Of a DNA stretch of 6,479 nt, positions 1-6,479 are shown piece by piece. The notes below the pieces were generated by a model. The model made no database searches. It saw only the letters and a program-made list of their open reading frames with translations, and had not been told where the DNA came from. The translations under genes and the position numbers were made by a program. The first letter of the stretch is position 1. Each line of letters opens with the position of its first letter. The DNA comes from Kiritimatiellaceae bacterium (GTDB lineage: Bacteria > Verrucomicrobiota > Kiritimatiellia > Kiritimatiellales > Pontiellaceae), in contig NZGU01000015.1 in NCBI GenBank assembly GCA_002691095.1, forward strand, positions 29,910-36,388, in the 5' to 3' direction.

Positions 1-873
1 ATCAGTTTCACATCGGGTGTGTCAGATCTTTTGAGTGCGAAATTGGATACTTCAGCTTGGTCGGGAGCTTACCAAATTACGGTGCGGTTTTCTGATGCAT
101 CGGCCACAACCATAGTGGAGAATGCTTTTGCATTCGATGTGTTTGGGGCAGCGGATCTGGCAGTGCCTCAGGCAAAAATCGCCGTAATCGATCCGCAGAA
201 TCAGTTGAAACCTTTTCTGGATAAGCAGGGAATTGCGTATGAGATTTTCAGTGAAAATACGTCTGATTCTCTTCCGGTTTTTGTGACCGCTGACAAAGCC
301 AATTCGCCACTGTTAAAAGAGCGCTTCCGTGCACTGGAACCATTTGTTCAAACGGGTGGAACGGCTGTTTACCTAAAGGCTCTGGTGCGCAATGGTAATC
401 CATACTGGTCAGCTAAGTTGCTGTCTGACGAGGTGTTGCCGATAGAGAAAGGGAAAGTGCATGCGCTCGGGTTGTGGGTGGGTGTATCGCACATTGTAAC
501 CGATCATCCGGTGTTTGATGGGCTTCCGGTGAACTGCATGATGGGGCAGGAGTATGAGAATGTATGGTCTCCTTATGTACTCCAAGGAATGGGTAATAAT
601 TTGATCGTGGGTTCGGTGAGTTACGGGTTTTATGCAACCGATACGGAGCAGCAAAGCTACAAAGGCCCGGAACCGGCTTTTTACGGTATGGATATGGGGG
701 TAGTAGCACACGGAGAGGGTCGGTACGTTCTGAATACGTTGCGCCTAATTGAACATCTAGGGTCCGATCCCGTTGCGGATAAAATTCTCTTAAACCTGAT
801 TGGCTGGACTGCTGGGTATGGAGGAACATTAGATAACAGTGCAGAGATGGTAAAAAATTCCGATGAAAAATAG
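1..873 (+). CDS. C-terminal part of a large secreted glycosidase-type protein (probably GH2), with a GATase-like terminal domain
   Basis: The reading frame is open from base 1 to the TAG at 871-873, so 290 C-terminal residues are visible and the start lies upstream; the GTG at 19 is only an internal valine. Visible residues 1-50 look like the last beta-sandwich domain of a GH2-type enzyme (W-SGAYQITVRFSD pattern). After a linker, residues about 58-273 form an alpha/beta domain that starts with a KIAVIDP strand and carries TGGTAVYL, TDHPVFDGLP, GEGRYVLNTLRL and DPVADKILLNLIGW. These resemble the ThuA/glutamine-amidotransferase-like domain that I remember at the end of GH2 proteins from Kiritimatiellota and Verrucomicrobiota; I see no amidotransferase catalytic triad. 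The catalytic barrel is outside the window, so activity and substrate cannot be stated. Its last 11 bases overlap the next GH2 gene, which suggests one transcript. The GH2 assignment is inference from the tail alone; another large multidomain glycosidase is possible. Confidence 0.6.
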   Translation: MSFTSGVSDLLSAKLDTSAWSGAYQITVRFSDASATTIVENAFAFDVFGAADLAVPQAKIAVIDPQNQLKPFLDKQGIAYEIFSENTSDSLPVFVTADKANSPLLKERFRALEPFVQTGGTAVYLKALVRNGNPYWSAKLLSDEVLPIEKGKVHALGLWVGVSHIVTDHPVFDGLPVNCMMGQEYENVWSPYVLQGMGNNLIVGSVSYGFYATDTEQQSYKGPEPAFYGMDMGVVAHGEGRYVLNTLRLIEHLGSDPVADKILLNLIGWTAGYGGTLDNSAEMVKNSDEK

Positions 874-3550
874 ATTACTGTATGGCCTGCTTATAGGTGT
901 GGCTTCTTGGGCCGGAGCGGAGATGTATCGTCCAGAGTACTCAACAGCGGGCTTTTTTCAGACAGATGCTACCGTGCGAGAGGCGATTAATTTTAACGTT
1001 GGCTGGCGTTTTTTGAAGGGTGATACGAACGGGGCAGAAGCAATCGATTTTGATGATACTGGCTGGGCGGTGGTCAATCTGCCTGATGGAATGGAACTGC
1101 TTCCTCTGTCGGCTAGTGGCGGCGCGAACTACCAGGGACCGGCATGGTATCGAAAACATTTCTCGGTGGATCAAGAGCTAGCAGACCGAAAGGTCATGAT
1201 TCATTTTGAAGGGATCATGGGAAAATCAAAAATCTGGCTTAATGGTAAACTGCTCCGGGAACATGTTGGAGGGTATTTCCCAGCGCATCTGGATGTGACT
1301 GATTATCTACATGTGGGCGGTGAGAATGTGTTGGCTGTGCGGGCGGATAATTCCAACGATGCAGATTATCCGCCGGGTAAACCGCAGGAAACATTGGACT
1401 TCACTTATTTTGGTGGGATCTACCGCGATGTTTGGCTGCTTACGCATAACAACGTTTACGTGACGCATCCACTGGGAGTGGACCAGGTGGCCGGTGGCGG
1501 TGTGTTTGTTCACTATGAAGAGGTGTCAGAAAAATCGGCCCGCGTTTTAGTGGATATCGATGTGGCGAATGAGGGTGCTGAGCGGAACGTCAGCGTGGTG
1601 GTGGAGTTGAAAAATAGACAAGGCGAACAGGCTGCTTCCAGCTCGTTTGATTTGGTTCTTCCTCCTGAAAGTTCGAACCAATCCTCGCATGTATTAACCG
1701 TTGAAAATCCGAAGCTTTGGGAGCCGGATCACCCGCATCTTTATAACCTATTTGTGACAGTCAAAACGAGTGCTGGTGAAGTACTGGATTCGTTCAGAAA
1801 ACGGATCGGTATCCGAACGATTGAGTTACGCGGGCGGGAAGGATTTTTTCTGAATGGAAAACAGTATTCAGAACCGTTGCTCGGCGCGAACCGGCATCAG
1901 GATTTTGCGCATATTGGCCATGCGTTACCCAACAATCTGCACTGGCGAGATGCGTTGAAACTTCGGCAGTTGGGTATGCGTGTGATTCGTTCGGCCCACT
2001 ACATTCAGGATCCGGCGTTTATGGACGCATGCGATGAGCTGGGTTTATTCATGGTGACGGCTATTCCCGGCTGGCAGTTCTGGAACGAGAAGCCGATATT
2101 TGAAGAGCGGATGGTGCAAGATATTCGCAAACTGGTTCGCCTAGAGCGCAATCGTCCGTCGGTTTTACTATGGGAAACGATTCCGAATGAAACCCATTTC
2201 CCAGATTCCTTTGCCATTCGATCGACGGAAGCCACGAAAGAAGAGTATCCGTATCCGGGCTGTTATACAGCGACCGATGCGCGGGAGCACCGCTCGAAAG
2301 CACAGCAATATTTTGATGTACTGTATGCGGATGATACCGTCTGGAAGCATAAAGATAAGAGTGTATTTAAGCGTGAATGGGGTGATTTTGTTGACAATTG
2401 GGTCGATCATAATTCTGTGAGCCGGGTCGCGAAGCAGTGGGGTGAACGACCGCAGATTCAGCAGGCGATGCACTATTTTAAAGAGGAGTGGACGGAGGCG
2501 GACAGAACCGTTGAATGGCCGTCGTTAACTAAAGTATTTGGTGCGAGTAAAGCGCTGATCGGGGCGACGCTTTGGCATTCGTTTGATCACCAGCGGGGCT
2601 ATCATCCTGATCCCTTTTGGGGAGGGATTATGGATGCGTATCGTCAGCCCAAGTTTTCATACTATTTGTTTAAGAGCCTCTTGCCGGTGGAAGGACTTGA
2701 AGAGGTTCCCATGGTGGAGGCAAAACCATTTGTCTATATCGCCCATTTGATGACGCCATTTTCACCATCCGATGTGGTGATCTTTACCAATTGCGAAGAG
2801 GTGAAGCTCACGCTGTTTGGAAAGGTTGTTGGGGTTAAAAAAGCAACGAATCCAACGAGTCCGGTGCCGCGTGTTCCGGTGGTGTTTGAAGATGTTTTTG
2901 AGTATGTGGATGCTCGCAATAAAAATCGGAAGGGCTATGGAAAAATTGATCAGCCATTTGTAGAAGGCGCGTTGATGAAAGCGGAGGGGTTGATAGGTGG
3001 TGAAATCGTTTCAGAACATACGCGCTGGCCTGTTGGACGCAAGCGTCGGTTGGTTTTGAAGGTGGATCATTCGGGCCTTCAACCGTTGGCAGATGGTAGC
3101 GATATTACGCCGGTAGTTGCGTATTTAATGGATGCGGGCGGTGCAGTGAAGCGCTTGAGCGATGAAATCGTCCGCTTCAAGGTGGAAGGCGAGGGGACCT
3201 TGATCGGAGGCGCGGACAATGGGATGAATCCGCAAAAGATGCTTTGGGGCGAAGCGGTTGCCTTGGTGCGTTCAGGAGTTGAACCCGGACGGATAACAGT
3301 GCGGGCGGAGGTGCTAAAGGAGGGAATAAATCTACCGGATAGCGCGGAAATTGCATTTGAAACAACCGCTTCGAAACAACCGTTATGGTATGCGGAGCTT
3401 CCAAAAATTGAGGGGAAGAAAAATGTAGTTGCGGTAGACGAGAGTGCTGATCTGAAGCGGTTGCGTGATGAGCTTCGCAAGACGCAGAAACAACTGCAGG
3501 AATACCGAATTAATGAAGTGGGGCGGCAGCAGCAGGATTTTATTCAGTAG
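863..3550 (+). CDS. Secreted GH2 glycoside hydrolase, beta-galactosidase-like, with C-terminal coiled coil
   Basis: This 895-residue exo-glycosidase of family GH2 should hydrolyse a terminal beta-linked sugar (galactose most often in this branch) with retention. Residues 1-19 are a signal peptide (MKNRLLYGLLIGVASWAGA, cut after AGA). Domains follow in GH2 order: sugar-binding jelly roll about 35-200 (WYRKHF, KIWLNGKLL, FGGIYRDVWL), Ig-like domain about 205-320, and TIM barrel about 322-610. The barrel has GANRHQDF at 341-348, RSAHY at 376-380, the acid/base glutamate E443 in LLWETIPNE, the likely nucleophile E505 in KREWGD, and the closing WHSFDHQRGYHPDPFWGG segment. After it come C-terminal beta domains about 620-840 of the DUF4982/GH2-C5 kind (EGEGTLIGGADNG). 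Residues 861-895 are a charged, Q/R/K-rich coiled coil, unusual for the family. The ATG at 863 is chosen because the signal peptide follows it at once; no strong ribosome site precedes it, so coupling with the upstream gene is likely. Galactosidase is the default call; glucuronidase or another GH2 specificity is possible. Confidence 0.9.
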   Translation: MKNRLLYGLLIGVASWAGAEMYRPEYSTAGFFQTDATVREAINFNVGWRFLKGDTNGAEAIDFDDTGWAVVNLPDGMELLPLSASGGANYQGPAWYRKHFSVDQELADRKVMIHFEGIMGKSKIWLNGKLLREHVGGYFPAHLDVTDYLHVGGENVLAVRADNSNDADYPPGKPQETLDFTYFGGIYRDVWLLTHNNVYVTHPLGVDQVAGGGVFVHYEEVSEKSARVLVDIDVANEGAERNVSVVVELKNRQGEQAASSSFDLVLPPESSNQSSHVLTVENPKLWEPDHPHLYNLFVTVKTSAGEVLDSFRKRIGIRTIELRGREGFFLNGKQYSEPLLGANRHQDFAHIGHALPNNLHWRDALKLRQLGMRVIRSAHYIQDPAFMDACDELGLFMVTAIPGWQFWNEKPIFEERMVQDIRKLVRLERNRPSVLLWETIPNETHFPDSFAIRSTEATKEEYPYPGCYTATDAREHRSKAQQYFDVLYADDTVWKHKDKSVFKREWGDFVDNWVDHNSVSRVAKQWGERPQIQQAMHYFKEEWTEADRTVEWPSLTKVFGASKALIGATLWHSFDHQRGYHPDPFWGGIMDAYRQPKFSYYLFKSLLPVEGLEEVPMVEAKPFVYIAHLMTPFSPSDVVIFTNCEEVKLTLFGKVVGVKKATNPTSPVPRVPVVFEDVFEYVDARNKNRKGYGKIDQPFVEGALMKAEGLIGGEIVSEHTRWPVGRKRRLVLKVDHSGLQPLADGSDITPVVAYLMDAGGAVKRLSDEIVRFKVEGEGTLIGGADNGMNPQKMLWGEAVALVRSGVEPGRITVRAEVLKEGINLPDSAEIAFETTASKQPLWYAELPKIEGKKNVVAVDESADLKRLRDELRKTQKQLQEYRINEVGRQQQDFIQ

Positions 3551-3593
3551 CATCGTGAATCAGAGATATGAACCTTACCTTAGCATTTATTTT

Positions 3594-3636
3594 TTTTCCG
3601 GGCTTGAATCGGTTCGAGCGGGAAAAGTTTTGTTTT
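3594..3636 (+). terminator. Possible intrinsic terminator after the GH2 gene
   Basis: The stem pairs TTTTCC (3594-3599) with GGAAAA (3621-3626) and GCTTGAA (3602-3608) with TTCGAGC (3613-3619, one G-U pair). It has a TCGG loop (3609-3612) and a small internal bulge (GG against G). It is followed by a T-rich GTTTTGTTTT stretch that is interrupted by G, so the U-tract is weak. The hairpin begins 43 bases after the GH2 stop, a plausible place for termination or partial readthrough control. A run of eight T precedes it on the + strand, so the mirror-image signal on the minus strand would have a better U-tract, although no minus-strand gene is seen to need it. Confidence 0.4.
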
Positions 3637-3751
3637 ACGGGGCGTAGCAAAAATGAGTGGGGATATGTGGATTTGTCTTTTCTAGCCCAGGCCTCGGCGG
3701 CTGTGATGTGTGCTGGAGCATGGGAACAAAATAGGTTGGCAGGTAGATCTT

Positions 3752-3755
3752 GGAG
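3752..3755 (+). promoter_or_regulatory. Ribosome binding site of the first sulfatase
   Basis: GGAG lies six bases before the ATG at 3762, a good Shine-Dalgarno spacing. It supports this start, which is also followed directly by a signal peptide. Confidence 0.7.
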
Positions 3756-3761
3756 TGCTGA

Positions 3762-5183
3762 ATGAAATATCTTTCTTGCTTATATGTATTGATCTCTGTT
3801 GGGGTGCTTGGGGTGTCGGCCTCAGCACAACCTAATATAATCTATATTAATGCAGATGATCTGGGTGTGATGGATGTCGGGTTTAATAATTCGGCCTACA
3901 GAACACCGAACTTGGATCGGTTGCGAGCGGAGGGGATGTTATTCACAGCAGCGTATGCTCCGGCGGCTAACTGTGCGCCAAGCCGGGCTTGTGTGTTCAG
4001 CGGACAGTATGCTCCACGGCATGGTATTTATACCGTCGGAAGCGCAGCGCGTGGCCATGCGAGCTATCGTAAACTTATTCCGATAAAGAATAGAGTGTAT
4101 TTGAATAGAGAAGTTCTCACCCTGTCCGAAGTATTGAGAGAGGGTGGCTATAAAACAATCCACCTTGGCAAGTGGCATCTTGGTGAAGACCCGACGCTAC
4201 AGGGGTTCGATATCAATGTGGGCGGCTACGGGCTTGGATCACCGAAGGGAGGATACTTTATTCCCGTCAAAGGTGAGGTGGCAACCTATAATGATCGCTA
4301 TTCGCCGGGCACTCATATTGCTGATATTTTTGCCGATCAGGCTGTTACGTTCATCAAGGCCAACAAGGCTGATAGGTTTTTTATGCACATGGCGTATTAT
4401 CTGATTCACACGCCGATCCAAGCGGTGCCCGGGCTGGTGGAAAAATATGGGGATGCTAAGGACCGGCGTGCGGCGTATGCCTCGATGATCGAAAAGATGG
4501 ATGAAAGTATCGGAAAGATTCTGGAAGAGCTAGATGCACAGGGGTTACGCGAGCGAACGTTAGTCTTGTTCAGTTCCGATAATGGGGCGCATTCAGCTCT
4601 TTCATCCCAGAAACCATATCGTTCCGGTAAGGGTTCCTATTTTGAGGGGGGAATCCGCGAGCCGTTGGTGGTTCGCTGGCCCGGTAAGGTTAAGACGGGT
4701 TCCCGTTGCGATGTTCCGGTCATGGGAATCGATTTTTTCCCTACCTTTCTCGAAGCGGCGGACATTCCGGTACCAGAGGGGAAGGTTCTTGATGGTGTGA
4801 GTCTGATGCCGTTGTTAACAGAGAGCGGGCACTTTCCTGAGCGTGCTTTGTTCTGGCATTTTCCCATCTATCTTCAGGCTTATGCGGGTAAAGCTGATGA
4901 CTCGCATGATCCTCTTTTTCGTACGCGACCGGGTTCAGCGCTGCGGAAAGGAAAATGGAAGTTTCATGAATATTTTGAGGAGGGTGATCTGGAGTTGTAT
5001 GATCTGAATCATGATCCGGGTGAGCGCCACAATGTAGCACGGTTGTATCCGGAAAAAACGGCGGAACTCCATGCGGAGATAAAGCATTGGCGTGAAACAT
5101 TACAGGCGCCTGTTCCATCGGAGCCCAATCCTGAATACCAGGCTGAGGTAGCGAAGAAAGCCCTGTTAGAGGCACGGGAATAA
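3762..5183 (+). CDS. Secreted type I (formylglycine-dependent) sulfatase with canonical CAPSR motif
   Basis: The 473-residue protein is a family S1 sulfatase that hydrolyses a sulfate ester, presumably on a carbohydrate given its neighbours. Residues 1-22 are a signal peptide (hydrophobic core LYVLISVGVLGV, cut after ASA). The active-site features are in the usual order: D32-D33 in NADDLG bind the metal; C71 in CAPSR (71-75) is the residue converted to formylglycine, with R75 beside it; GKWHLG at 136-141 supplies K137 and H139; H216 lies in LIHTP; D273-N274 in SSDNGAH complete the metal site; K290 in RSGKGSYFEGG should contact the sulfate. The C-terminal subdomain about 390-473 has the typical LRKGKWKFHEYF and LYDLNHDPGERHN pattern. 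The length is normal for the family. Activation needs a formylglycine-generating enzyme or anaerobic maturase, not present here. The SulfAtlas subfamily and the substrate cannot be assigned by eye. Confidence 0.95.
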   Translation: MKYLSCLYVLISVGVLGVSASAQPNIIYINADDLGVMDVGFNNSAYRTPNLDRLRAEGMLFTAAYAPAANCAPSRACVFSGQYAPRHGIYTVGSAARGHASYRKLIPIKNRVYLNREVLTLSEVLREGGYKTIHLGKWHLGEDPTLQGFDINVGGYGLGSPKGGYFIPVKGEVATYNDRYSPGTHIADIFADQAVTFIKANKADRFFMHMAYYLIHTPIQAVPGLVEKYGDAKDRRAAYASMIEKMDESIGKILEELDAQGLRERTLVLFSSDNGAHSALSSQKPYRSGKGSYFEGGIREPLVVRWPGKVKTGSRCDVPVMGIDFFPTFLEAADIPVPEGKVLDGVSLMPLLTESGHFPERALFWHFPIYLQAYAGKADDSHDPLFRTRPGSALRKGKWKFHEYFEEGDLELYDLNHDPGERHNVARLYPEKTAELHAEIKHWRETLQAPVPSEPNPEYQAEVAKKALLEARE

Positions 5184-5187
5184 AACC

Positions 5188-5191
5188 GGAG
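5188..5191 (+). promoter_or_regulatory. Ribosome binding site of the second sulfatase
   Basis: GGAG sits nine bases before the ATG at 5201. It decides between that ATG and the nearer ATG at 5194, which is in another frame and only two bases from the GGAG. The 5201 start opens directly into a signal peptide and the sulfatase fold. Confidence 0.65.
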
Positions 5192-5200
5192 ATATGCAGT

Positions 5201-6479
5201 ATGCATTTTTTAAAAATAGGCATCGTTGTGGTTATGTGGGTCTTGGGAGCCCAGTCCGCTGAACAGCCGAATATACTTTGGATTTATGCAGAGGATACAT
5301 CGCCATGGATGGGATGCTATGGAGATAATCTCAATTTCGGTGAAACGCCTAATATTGATTCGATAGCAGATAGGGGTGTCAAGTTTACCCGTGCATTTGT
5401 GCCTGCACCGGTCTGTTCGGCAACTCGTTCGGCTATGATGGTGGGTCAAAATGCAATTCGTTTTGGTGGCCATGAGCATCGTTCCTCTAGGGGGGGAACC
5501 AAATTGTATCTCCCGAATGGAATCAACCTCCTTCCAGAAATATTACAGGCGCATGGGTATACTACGTTCAACAACGGAAAAACGGATTATAACTATGTAT
5601 GGGATCAGGGTGCATACAACTATACGTTAAGGAGTAAAACAGATTTTTCGGAGTTGGCAGACCGTCAGCCGTTTTTCGGTCAGGTTCAGACGAAGGGCGG
5701 AAAAAACAATACCTCCAGATTTTCGGAGCAACGCAAGGTGAACCCTGCGGATGTAACCGTTCCGGCGGATTATCCAGACCATCCGATTTTTCGGAGAGTC
5801 GTGGCGCAACATTATGATGCCATCCGTATGGACGATGATTTGATCGGGCGCATACTGCGGGGATTGGATGAGGCTGGATTGGTGGAAAATACGATTGTGG
5901 TCTATTTCTCGGATCATGGTGCCAATCATCTGCTCCGTCATAAACAGATGGTTACCGAAGGCGGATTGCATGTGCCGTTTGTAGTGATGGGACCGGAGAG
6001 ATATGTGCCGGCCCATCTGGTGCGGACTGATCTGGTCGATATGCTGGATCTTTCAGCAACCACCCTAGCTTGGGCGGGTATAGAAATTCCAGATTGGTAC
6101 GAGGGACGGGATCTGTTTGCGGATGATTTTCAGCCCCGACTCTATGTGGCGGCGCAAAAAGATAGACTGGACCATACAATTGATCGGGTGCGCTCGCTTC
6201 GTACGGAGCGTTTTCGCTATGTTCGGAACTATAAACGGGACCGGATTTTTCTGCAGCCGCAATACCGCGATCGCCAGGACTATACCGTACATCTTCATCA
6301 TTTGTATCGAGAGGGGGGGCTCTCTGAACGGCATCGAAAAATCTATTTTGGCGAACGTCCGGCGGAGGAGTTATATGATGTTTTGCTTGATCCTCACATG
6401 ATACAAAACCTTGCAGGTGATGTCGCCGTTGAGACGGAGTTGAAAGCGCACCGAAGGCTACTTGATGAGTGGCTATCTT
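5201..6479 (+). CDS. Secreted type I sulfatase, divergent CSATR motif, cut by the right edge
   Basis: The frame stays open from the ATG at 5201 to the window end, giving 426 residues without a stop. Residues 1-20 are a signal peptide (core IGIVVVMWVLG, cut near QSA). The fold is S1 sulfatase: E31-D32 in YAEDTSPWMGCYG at the metal site; C72 in the activation motif CSATR (72-76), where alanine A74 replaces the usual proline; HEHR at 91-94; K127 in NNGKTDYN; D238-H239 in YFSDHG; K248 in RHKQMVTEGG. The C-terminal part has LYDVLLDPHMIQNLA at 391-405 followed by a helix, the pattern seen close to the end of such proteins, so probably only a few dozen residues are missing. The formylglycine enzyme consensus accepts C-x-(P/A)-x-R, so the protein is expected to be active. 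It differs strongly from the sulfatase upstream, so the pair is not a recent duplication. The 17-base spacing implies co-transcription and action on the same glycan. The substrate is unknown. Confidence 0.92.
   Translation, partial: MHFLKIGIVVVMWVLGAQSAEQPNILWIYAEDTSPWMGCYGDNLNFGETPNIDSIADRGVKFTRAFVPAPVCSATRSAMMVGQNAIRFGGHEHRSSRGGTKLYLPNGINLLPEILQAHGYTTFNNGKTDYNYVWDQGAYNYTLRSKTDFSELADRQPFFGQVQTKGGKNNTSRFSEQRKVNPADVTVPADYPDHPIFRRVVAQHYDAIRMDDDLIGRILRGLDEAGLVENTIVVYFSDHGANHLLRHKQMVTEGGLHVPFVVMGPERYVPAHLVRTDLVDMLDLSATTLAWAGIEIPDWYEGRDLFADDFQPRLYVAAQKDRLDHTIDRVRSLRTERFRYVRNYKRDRIFLQPQYRDRQDYTVHLHHLYREGGLSERHRKIYFGERPAEELYDVLLDPHMIQNLAGDVAVETELKAHRRLLDEWLS

Larger units (their letters stand above)
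3551..3761. other. Intergenic gap between the GH2 gene and the first sulfatase
   Basis: This is the only real gap in the window (211 bases). It contains an eight-T run, an imperfect hairpin at 3594-3626, a weaker second hairpin at 3628-3652, and a ribosome site just before the sulfatase. I found no convincing -35/-10 pair: TTGTCT at 3673-3678 has no good -10 at the right distance, and CAAAAT at 3727-3732 has no -35. A 65-codon frame (3568-3765) crosses the whole gap and ends in an ATGA overlap with the sulfatase start, but it runs through the hairpin and has no protein character that I recognise. The gap may separate two transcripts or may only attenuate readthrough. Confidence 0.7.

Noticed and set aside
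413..829. Minus-strand open frame of 138 codons opposite the first gene
   Set aside because: It mirrors the GATase-like coding frame; the peptide has no recognisable fold and no start signal.
3604..3632. Possible promoter with TTGAAT as the -35 box in the gap
   Set aside because: No -10-like hexamer lies 16-18 bases downstream; the bases there are GTTTTG, and the -35 candidate is inside the hairpin stem.
4741..5223. Long minus-strand open frame (160 codons) opposite the first sulfatase
   Set aside because: It lies opposite conserved sulfatase coding sequence, and its translation is low in complexity, rich in P, H and S, and shows no domain or ribosome site.
5201..5223. AT-rich inverted repeat at the start codon of the second sulfatase (ATGC-ATTTTT/AAAAAT-GCAT)
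   Set aside because: The pairing leaves almost no loop and is mostly A-T, so a stable hairpin that hides the start is unlikely.
5627..6016. Minus-strand open frame of 129 codons opposite the second sulfatase
   Set aside because: The + strand frame here carries sulfatase motifs (SDHG, HKQMVTEGG), so the antisense frame is a by-product.
3762..6479. The two sulfatases as a recent tandem duplication
   Set aside because: Their activation motifs (CAPSR versus CSATR), metal-site motifs (ADDLG versus AEDTS) and central regions differ too much; they belong to different branches of S1.

Overview
The window is a piece of a carbohydrate-degradation locus with all genes on the + strand. In order it holds the 3' end of a large secreted glycosidase-type gene, a complete glycoside hydrolase family 2 (GH2) enzyme, a 211-base gap, a complete type I (formylglycine) sulfatase, and a second type I sulfatase that runs off the right edge. 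The three genes whose 5' ends are visible all begin with a signal peptide, so the products should act in the periplasm, at the cell surface or outside the cell.

Layout: positions 1-873 are the C-terminal 290 residues of a protein with a beta-sandwich end and a glutamine-amidotransferase-like (ThuA/GATase1-like) terminal domain, resembling the tail of GH2 proteins from the PVC superphylum. Its stop lies inside the start of the next gene (863-3550), an 895-residue GH2 beta-galactosidase-like enzyme with both catalytic glutamates visible and a charged C-terminal coiled coil. The gap 3551-3761 carries an imperfect hairpin that could be a terminator. The sulfatase at 3762-5183 has a textbook CAPSR activation motif. 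Only 17 bases later a second, divergent sulfatase starts at 5201; its activation motif is CSATR, with alanine in place of the usual proline. This last gene lacks only its final residues.

Working together (inference): the two sulfatases would remove sulfate esters from a sulfated polysaccharide or its oligosaccharides, and the GH2 enzymes would remove terminal sugars in exo fashion. The substrate (for example a sulfated galactan, ulvan, fucan or glycosaminoglycan) cannot be read from these genes. No transporter, regulator or maturase is in the window.

Organism: secreted GH2 enzymes next to several sulfatases, roughly balanced base composition by eye, and the style of the domains suggest a marine or gut PVC bacterium, most likely Kiritimatiellota (Pontiella-like), with Lentisphaerota, Verrucomicrobiota or Planctomycetota as alternatives. 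This rests on remembered resemblance, as there is no rRNA or marker gene here. I see no mobile element, CRISPR array, tRNA or convincing minus-strand gene. The locus looks like a well-understood type of catabolic cluster, not a wholly new system; the points most worth checking are the CSATR sulfatase, the GH2 coiled-coil tail and the hairpin-containing gap.
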